This document shows, piece after piece, positions 58,914-64,000 of a stretch of DNA of 64,000 nt (the first letter of the stretch is position 1; every line of letters starts with the position of its first letter). The DNA comes from Plecoglossus altivelis (taxonomy: Eukaryota; Chordata; Actinopteri; Osmeriformes; Plecoglossidae): contig BROE01000011.1 of assembly GCA_036571765.1 (NCBI GenBank), positions 1,077,344 through 1,141,343 on the forward strand, given 5' to 3'. A program made the translations under genes and the position numbers. The notes under the pieces were generated by a model, which was given only the letters and a program-made list of their open reading frames with translations, was not told the origin of the DNA and searched no databases.

Positions 58914-59680
58914 AATATTTCTGTCTGTGCTGCGCCCCCCAACCCCCAGAGTGAAGATGACTAAGCATATCATCGCTGAGGGTGTAGAATACTATCTCCT
59001 CAGAAATACAGGAAAATCTCCATATAATTGAAGAGATCAACCCAACCAACACCCAGTTAAGCCCCGCCCAGAAGCAATCACCCATGCCTGGGAGTCAGTC
59101 AGAAGTGTGTGGGTGTGTGTGGTGTGAGAACCTAACACAGAAAAAGCTGAAGACTGCAACATTAAAGCCCATCTTCAGTTCTGACAGCATTGCAGACCTC
59201 GCCACAGGAAGTACTGTCCCTTTCAGGATGACCACTCAGGTTTGTGATTGGCTGTGGCTTTGTCAGGGTTGGCCAGTTGACCAGTTATATCTAAAGCTGC
59301 AGGAGTGGGCTGGCCATGAGGAAAGCTGCTCCATTCCAGTTAACTTTTCACTCAGGCAAGGCTACGGCCACCCGTGGGGCCAGGGAAAAAGACCCCTGCT
59401 GCCAGACAGTCTCTCTGAACCGTGTCAAAACTCCCCAGGGGGTAGGAGAGTGAAAAGTAGCTGACGTACTAAATATAGTATCTTCTCAAGGCTGTGTGGA
59501 ACTCAAGGCCAGCCTATCAGGCAAGGCTGCACTGGAGGCCAGCCTATCAGGCGATGTATTAGTGGACGCCAGCCAATCAACTATTTCTTAGTAGAGTATA
59601 AACTAGACAGATAATGTCTTGATGGATACATATTGGTTGAGGGTAATGTATTAGGATATGTGTTAGTAGAGGGAAGCCCA

Positions 59681-59965
59681 TCAGGCAATACGGTAGTCTA
59701 AGGTGTCCTTCTCCATGTAGTCTGTCCAGGTGGAGGAGGGCATGCTGCGGTAGGGGTCCAGCAGGATACGGAAGCATCGCACCACCAACAAACCCAGGAG
59801 GATGAGGAGAATGAGGAGGAAGATAAAGGCTGCTCTCTGCTCCAGACTCAGGAAGGAGAAAGAGGAGGAGGAGGAGGAGGAGGAGGAGGAAGGATCGAAC
59901 TCAGACAGAGGCAGGGTGCTGGTCAGGAAGAGCTCTGCCATCTTGTGTGCCGGACTGGTTGGCAT
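59681..59965 (-). CDS. Cortexin-family single-pass membrane protein
   Basis: Cortexins are small brain-enriched membrane proteins. The single coding exon gives 94 aa from the first ATG (59965), or 86 aa from the second (59941), which has a stronger context (CAAGATGG) and is closer to the usual 81-82 aa. Seen: a ten-serine run at about residues 26-35; the family block LSLEQRAAFIFLLILLIL, which opens a transmembrane helix at about 46-63; then the diagnostic juxtamembrane VRCFRILLDPYRSMPSSTWTD; and the C-terminus LDYRIA, where relatives end FDYAL or FEYALA. By memory it is about equally close to CTXN2 and CTXN3, so no symbol is given. A minus-strand acceptor (CCCACAG, AG at 60072-60073) suggests a 5' untranslated exon further right. 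Confidence 0.9.
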   Translation of the reverse strand: MPTSPAHKMAELFLTSTLPLSEFDPSSSSSSSSSSFSFLSLEQRAAFIFLLILLILLGLLVVRCFRILLDPYRSMPSSTWTDYMEKDTLDYRIA

Positions 59966-62678
59966 GGCGACGGACTTCGTTCTGTGGAGGTTTTGCAGTC
60001 TTGAGATGGAGGGGTGGGTGGGAGCGTGAGGGAGGGGAGATGGGGGCGGGCGGGGGTCTCACTGACACACCCTGTGGGAACACAAGAGAACATAAAGAAC
60101 CATGCTGGGTCATCGTGATTTTACGGCATCTCTGGTGGTCTGGCTTTCTCTACATCTCTACTTCCCAGCTCTCTCGCCCTCCTACCCTCCTCGGCTTTCC
60201 CCCTCTCCTCCTCTCCTTCAACTCAGCATGAACTTCTCACCTTGGACTGAAAGACAGGATTGCTTCCTCCCTCCCTCCATCCTTCCCTCCCTCACTCCCT
60301 ATATCCCCCCTCCCCTCGCTCCCTGCCAGGGCCCCCCAACCCATCAATGTTCTTTTTCAATCACCGAATGATCTTGTTCTCTTCTCTTTCCATCCATTTC
60401 CCTCTCCCTCTCCCTCTCTGTCTCTCCCTCTCTCTCTCTCTGTCTCTCTCTGTCTCTCTGTCAGGGGCTTCTCCTCTGTTTCTCCTCTCATTCCTTTCCC
60501 TTTCCCTTCTCTTTTTTCTATTATTCATCCTCTCTCTGTCTCTCCCTCCCTATATCCAGCTCTGTGCTAGGTATCCCTTAATCTCTCTACTTCTACCTCT
60601 CTCCGCTCTTCTCCCTCCGTCTCAATGCAACTGCAGCGCACCTTTGTGCTTGTGGTGGAATGCGGAGGTTTAGGTTAAGAAGTGGGTATGGTTCTGGTGA
60701 AAAGTTGACGGTGTAACAAGGTCTGGGGAACAGCAGTGGGTCTGGTGCTGGTAAATAGAGTAACAAGGTCTTGAAAACAGCAAGGGAGTCTGGGTCTGTT
60801 GAACAGTGGAGGGAGGGAGGAGATCTTTGGAACAGCAGGGGGTCTAGTTCTGGTGAACAGCGGAGGGAGGGAGGAGGTCCTGTGCAGGGTCCTGGCTCAC
60901 TGTCCAGACCTGTGTGTGTCTTCGTGTGTGTGTTGTTAGCTCCAACGCAGAGTTTTTCAGAGTGTGTTTATGTGTGTCGATGTCTTTGATTAACTGTGTG
61001 TGTCTTCCGTGTGTGTGTGTTTGTGTGCATGTACCACATGTGTGTATGTGTGCCTGTGTGTGAGAGTGTGTGTGGGATGAGAGTGACCACTGGGCAGCAA
61101 TTGTTGTCTCCATGGTTACATAATCATAGGGGTGTTGAGCCAATGCTGATTATGTAAGCATCTGCTATTGTCATGGAGATGATGCTAAACTGGTTACTAA
61201 CCAGAAATTTACCAACAAAACTGTTAACATGGACACCGTGTTAAAGTAAGGTTAAATGTGAGCTTAACACCTATCGTCATGACAGTTGTTCCCACAGCAA
61301 CGTGTGTGTCTGTATTCTTACAGCACCAGCGTGGTGGAGGGGAGGAGTTCAGAGTGTGTGTGTCAGGGGTTAACACCAGGATTGTGATGACATGTCTAAC
61401 AAGCCTGATGTGTCTGTCACATCCTGTCTACTCCCACCCACTGTGTTTTAAGGACTTTTTGTCGTTAATTTACGCTGCAGTGGAATGGAAAATCACAATC
61501 CAGATACTTGATGTGGAGTTGTACAAGCTGGGGAAACGTCACCCACAAATAGATTTCTCTGTTTCCTACTGCCTGGGAGAGGGAGAGGGAGAGAAGGAGA
61601 GAAGGAAAGAGAAAAAATTATTAAGATGAAGAAATGAAGATGGAGGAAAATCTGAGAAAAAATCCGCTGATACAGAGAACGAGGCTTTCCATAACGTTGA
61701 AAGCTTGCACACGTCTTGAGTTTATGAACGTGTGTGTGTGCGCATTTATGGTTTATCTTTGGGTGTGTTTGTATGAGTGAGTGTGTCTTTCTTTATGCAC
61801 ACGGACTCGTCTGGCCAGGTTTGTCTCCATCAGCTCTGCGTGACTGAGACCTCCACAGAGAGAACAGGAGGGTTTCCACTCCATAAGAACGCATGGAGGC
61901 CATCTGTCAACCGACATCACCAACACCTTGTATAGGGTTGGTGGGTCCACGTGAAGTTGTTGTTGTAAAATACAGCTTGATGCCTCACTTTATTGGGCAA
62001 TCTGTGGAAAGTCTACTGTAATTAATAACCGTTTGTTTTTACCAGGAATATCTTCACCACATGCAAGATGACCGTTGCAACGACCCCTTTTAGAACATCG
62101 CTCTTGGGCATGAATTAAACCTTGTTGAGACCGATTAGATAATGTGGTTCTTTTTTGTTGCCGGATAAACCAGCCTTGTGAGTCAAATCCACCTCCCCCT
62201 TGTTCTCCTCTCGCTCTTGCCTCTCTCCCTCCGCCACACCCTCCCACTCTCACCCTTCTGTTCTGCCCATCATCTAATTCTCTTCTCCATCCTCTCCTTC
62301 TTTCTTCTCTTCCTTCCTCATCCCTCCGTTTCTTGTGGCAACTATCGGGTGACTAATGAGCTGTTGTGTGACAGCTTGACTGTCTGTGGTTAACCTTAGC
62401 TATCAGAGAAGGCTGACCTCTGGAGACGGAGGATATTTGTGTGTGTGTTGGTGTGTGTGTGTGTGTGCACAAGAGCATGTTTACAGATACAGTGCTTCTT
62501 GCCATTAGCTGGTCATAATAGTTATTGATCTCCTGTCTGTGTCTGCTCAGTAATGGCAGCTGTCACTTAGGATGACACATGAGGGGCCTGATGACAGGGT
62601 CAGTCCGGGGGGGCTATCAGGTTGTTGGATGAGATGTGATGTAATCCAGGGTTGTGGCTGGGGTTCCTCTGTTTGATT

Positions 62679-62701
62679 GGGGGGGGAGGGGGGGGGGGGG
62701 G
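62679..62701 (+). repeat. Poly-G tract (G8 A G14)
   Basis: Twenty-two guanines with one adenine interruption; capable of forming a G-quadruplex. Confidence 0.9.
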
Positions 62702-63334
62702 TCCTGGAACCAGGGAGAGCAGGGGGTGGTTCTGGAACGTGGTCTCTTTAGGATTCTGTCTAAAACCTATTATCTGAGGGTTTCTAGAACATGCAACTGG
62801 AACATTCTGGAACCTGGTCTCTGAAGGTTTCTGAACACGATTTAAGGAAGAGAGACCCTGCTATCTGAATGAGTTTAGCACCTGCTGTCGGAGAATCTAG
62901 GCTCGACTGCATTCTAGAATCTAGTCATGTTTGATTCCAGCTGTTAGTGATAGCATTAGACGTTTCCTCATCTTCACAGCTATGCCAGCATGCATATTCG
63001 CTTGAATAGCACCAGCCCCATACATACACTATCCTCCCCCAGGTGCGACACCCCTGCCCTGGTCCATCATTCCTCAACCCCAACTCCGACTCACCCCCTG
63101 CCCTGATCCATCATCCCTCAACCCAACCCTGACTCACCCCCTGCCCTGGTCCATCGTCTCCGTCCCACTGGAAAGGCAATCTACCACATTCCATTGCTAT
63201 TGAATGAGTCTGGGTGCTTTGCTTCACAACACATAAGGGACCAGCCGTGGTTAATAAAACCCATTGCTCACCCCTGCTGTAGCCTACATCACCTCCTCTT
63301 ATCTCGCTCTCTCTGTGTGTCTCTCTCTCGCTCG

Positions 63335-63387
63335 CACGCACACACACACACACATACACACACGCACACACACACACACACACATAT

Positions 63388-63427
<40 letters not shown>

Positions 63428-63462
63428 ATATGCACACACACACACACGCACACATACACATA

Positions 63463-63528
<66 letters not shown>
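63335..63528. repeat. Long compound (CA)n microsatellite
   Basis: About 190 bp of CA with interspersed ATGCACA, ACGCACA and ATACACATATG interruptions that themselves recur as a higher-order unit. All frames through it are spurious His/Thr or Cys/Val. Confidence 0.95.
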
Positions 63529-64000
63529 CGCTTAATATCCCTGGGCCTCTGTTATCTAAAACCAGTACAAGTGTATTTCTTTGTATATCAGAATACTGTG
63601 ATTGGTTTTAATGTGGACAAGACACCCTGTAGCTATCCAAGATCACAGCCGTGCAGCCATTCTAGCAACAGAGATTAACATTTCTCCACTTTCTGTCTTC
63701 TCTGACCATGAACACTGTGTACCTGACTCCTGCGGCAATATGGAACATTTTCTGTCCACCACAGTTCAGATACACACCTTAATTTCATTTAGACACTGCA
63801 CAAAAGCTGGGGCTAGGATCAAAGGATATAAGTTACAGTATGATATCGACACTCATTGTAATCAGTATAAAACATTCAATAAACACTATTTCTACCCCCT
63901 GACATGCCCATAGTAATTTCTAACTTATCCAGCCAATTTGTTAAGAAATGTTAAACACATTTCTGGTTTTAGAATTGAATATCATCACAACACTTACCTG

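Larger units (their letters stand above)
60072..64000 (-). other. Probable 5' intron of the cortexin gene; repeats
   Basis: No coding exon is supported. Contains CT-rich DNA (60250-60620), TG-rich DNA (60910-61075), a G8-A-G14 tract (62679-62701), a short three-copy tandem (63040-63150) and a long CA tract (63335-63528). The last bases carry a minus-strand donor, CAG|GTAAGTG, at 63995-64000. Confidence 0.5.

Noticed and set aside
59084..59464. 126-codon plus-strand frame without low complexity
   Set aside because: No recognisable motif or splice context; it lies in the probable cortexin 3'UTR on the opposite strand. Kept out for lack of support.
63111..63678. Multiple His-Thr and Cys-Val frames of up to about 136 codons
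   Set aside because: All come from the CA microsatellite.
1..64000. CRISPR arrays, operons, phage or bacterial mobile systems
   Set aside because: The window is vertebrate nuclear DNA; the regular repeats present are minisatellites without spacers.

Overview
This window comes from a vertebrate, almost certainly a ray-finned (teleost) fish. Genes are split into short exons by small GT-AG introns. (CA)n, (TTCC)n and minisatellite tracts are very dense, and there are tRNA-derived SINEs, an L2-type LINE tail, a Tc1-like remnant and piggyBac-like MITEs. Gene order matches, from memory, the human 1q21.3 block PI4KB / MINDY1-PRUNE1 / BNIPL / CDC42SE1 / MLLT11 / GABPB2. Exon borders below were read by hand from splice signals, reading-frame phase and recalled family sequence; no alignment was run.

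Layout. 1-5156 (+): intron, then the last nine exons (503 codons) of the lipid kinase PI4KB, with a probable 3'UTR to about 7500. 9134-12870 (-): the K48-specific deubiquitinase MINDY1, nine coding exons, 587 aa, with a 20-glutamine tract and a CaaX end. 14.2-14.8 kb: divergent promoter region. 14791-23415 (+): PRUNE1, nine exons, 470 aa. 26086-29237 (+): BNIPL, with a BCH (CRAL-TRIO-like) domain. 34080-37248 (-): CDC42SE1, three short coding exons, 75 aa. 43760-44038 (+): MLLT11, a one-exon CDS. 47399-50382 (+): GABPB2, ankyrin repeats plus a coiled coil. 59681-59965 (-): a cortexin-family single-pass membrane protein. The remaining 50.4-59 kb and 60-64 kb are mostly simple repeats and purine- or pyrimidine-rich DNA, with one possible orphan exon.

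The genes do not form one pathway. They are an old syntenic block of signalling and regulatory genes: phosphoinositide synthesis at the Golgi, ubiquitin trimming, a DHH phosphoesterase, Rho/Cdc42-linked scaffolds, and the GABP ETS-partner subunit. The most interesting item is the cortexin. From recalled human positions, CTXN1, CTXN2 and CTXN3 each lie on the same chromosome arm region as a SEMA6 paralogue, whereas the SEMA6C region (1q21) has none. A cortexin beside GABPB2 here looks like the missing fourth copy. Other notable signals are minisatellites seeded from functional sites (the CDC42SE1 stop codon, a GABPB2 splice donor), a perfect hairpin over the last BNIPL splice acceptor, a phase-matched candidate alternative last exon in BNIPL, and a head-to-head telomere-motif palindrome.
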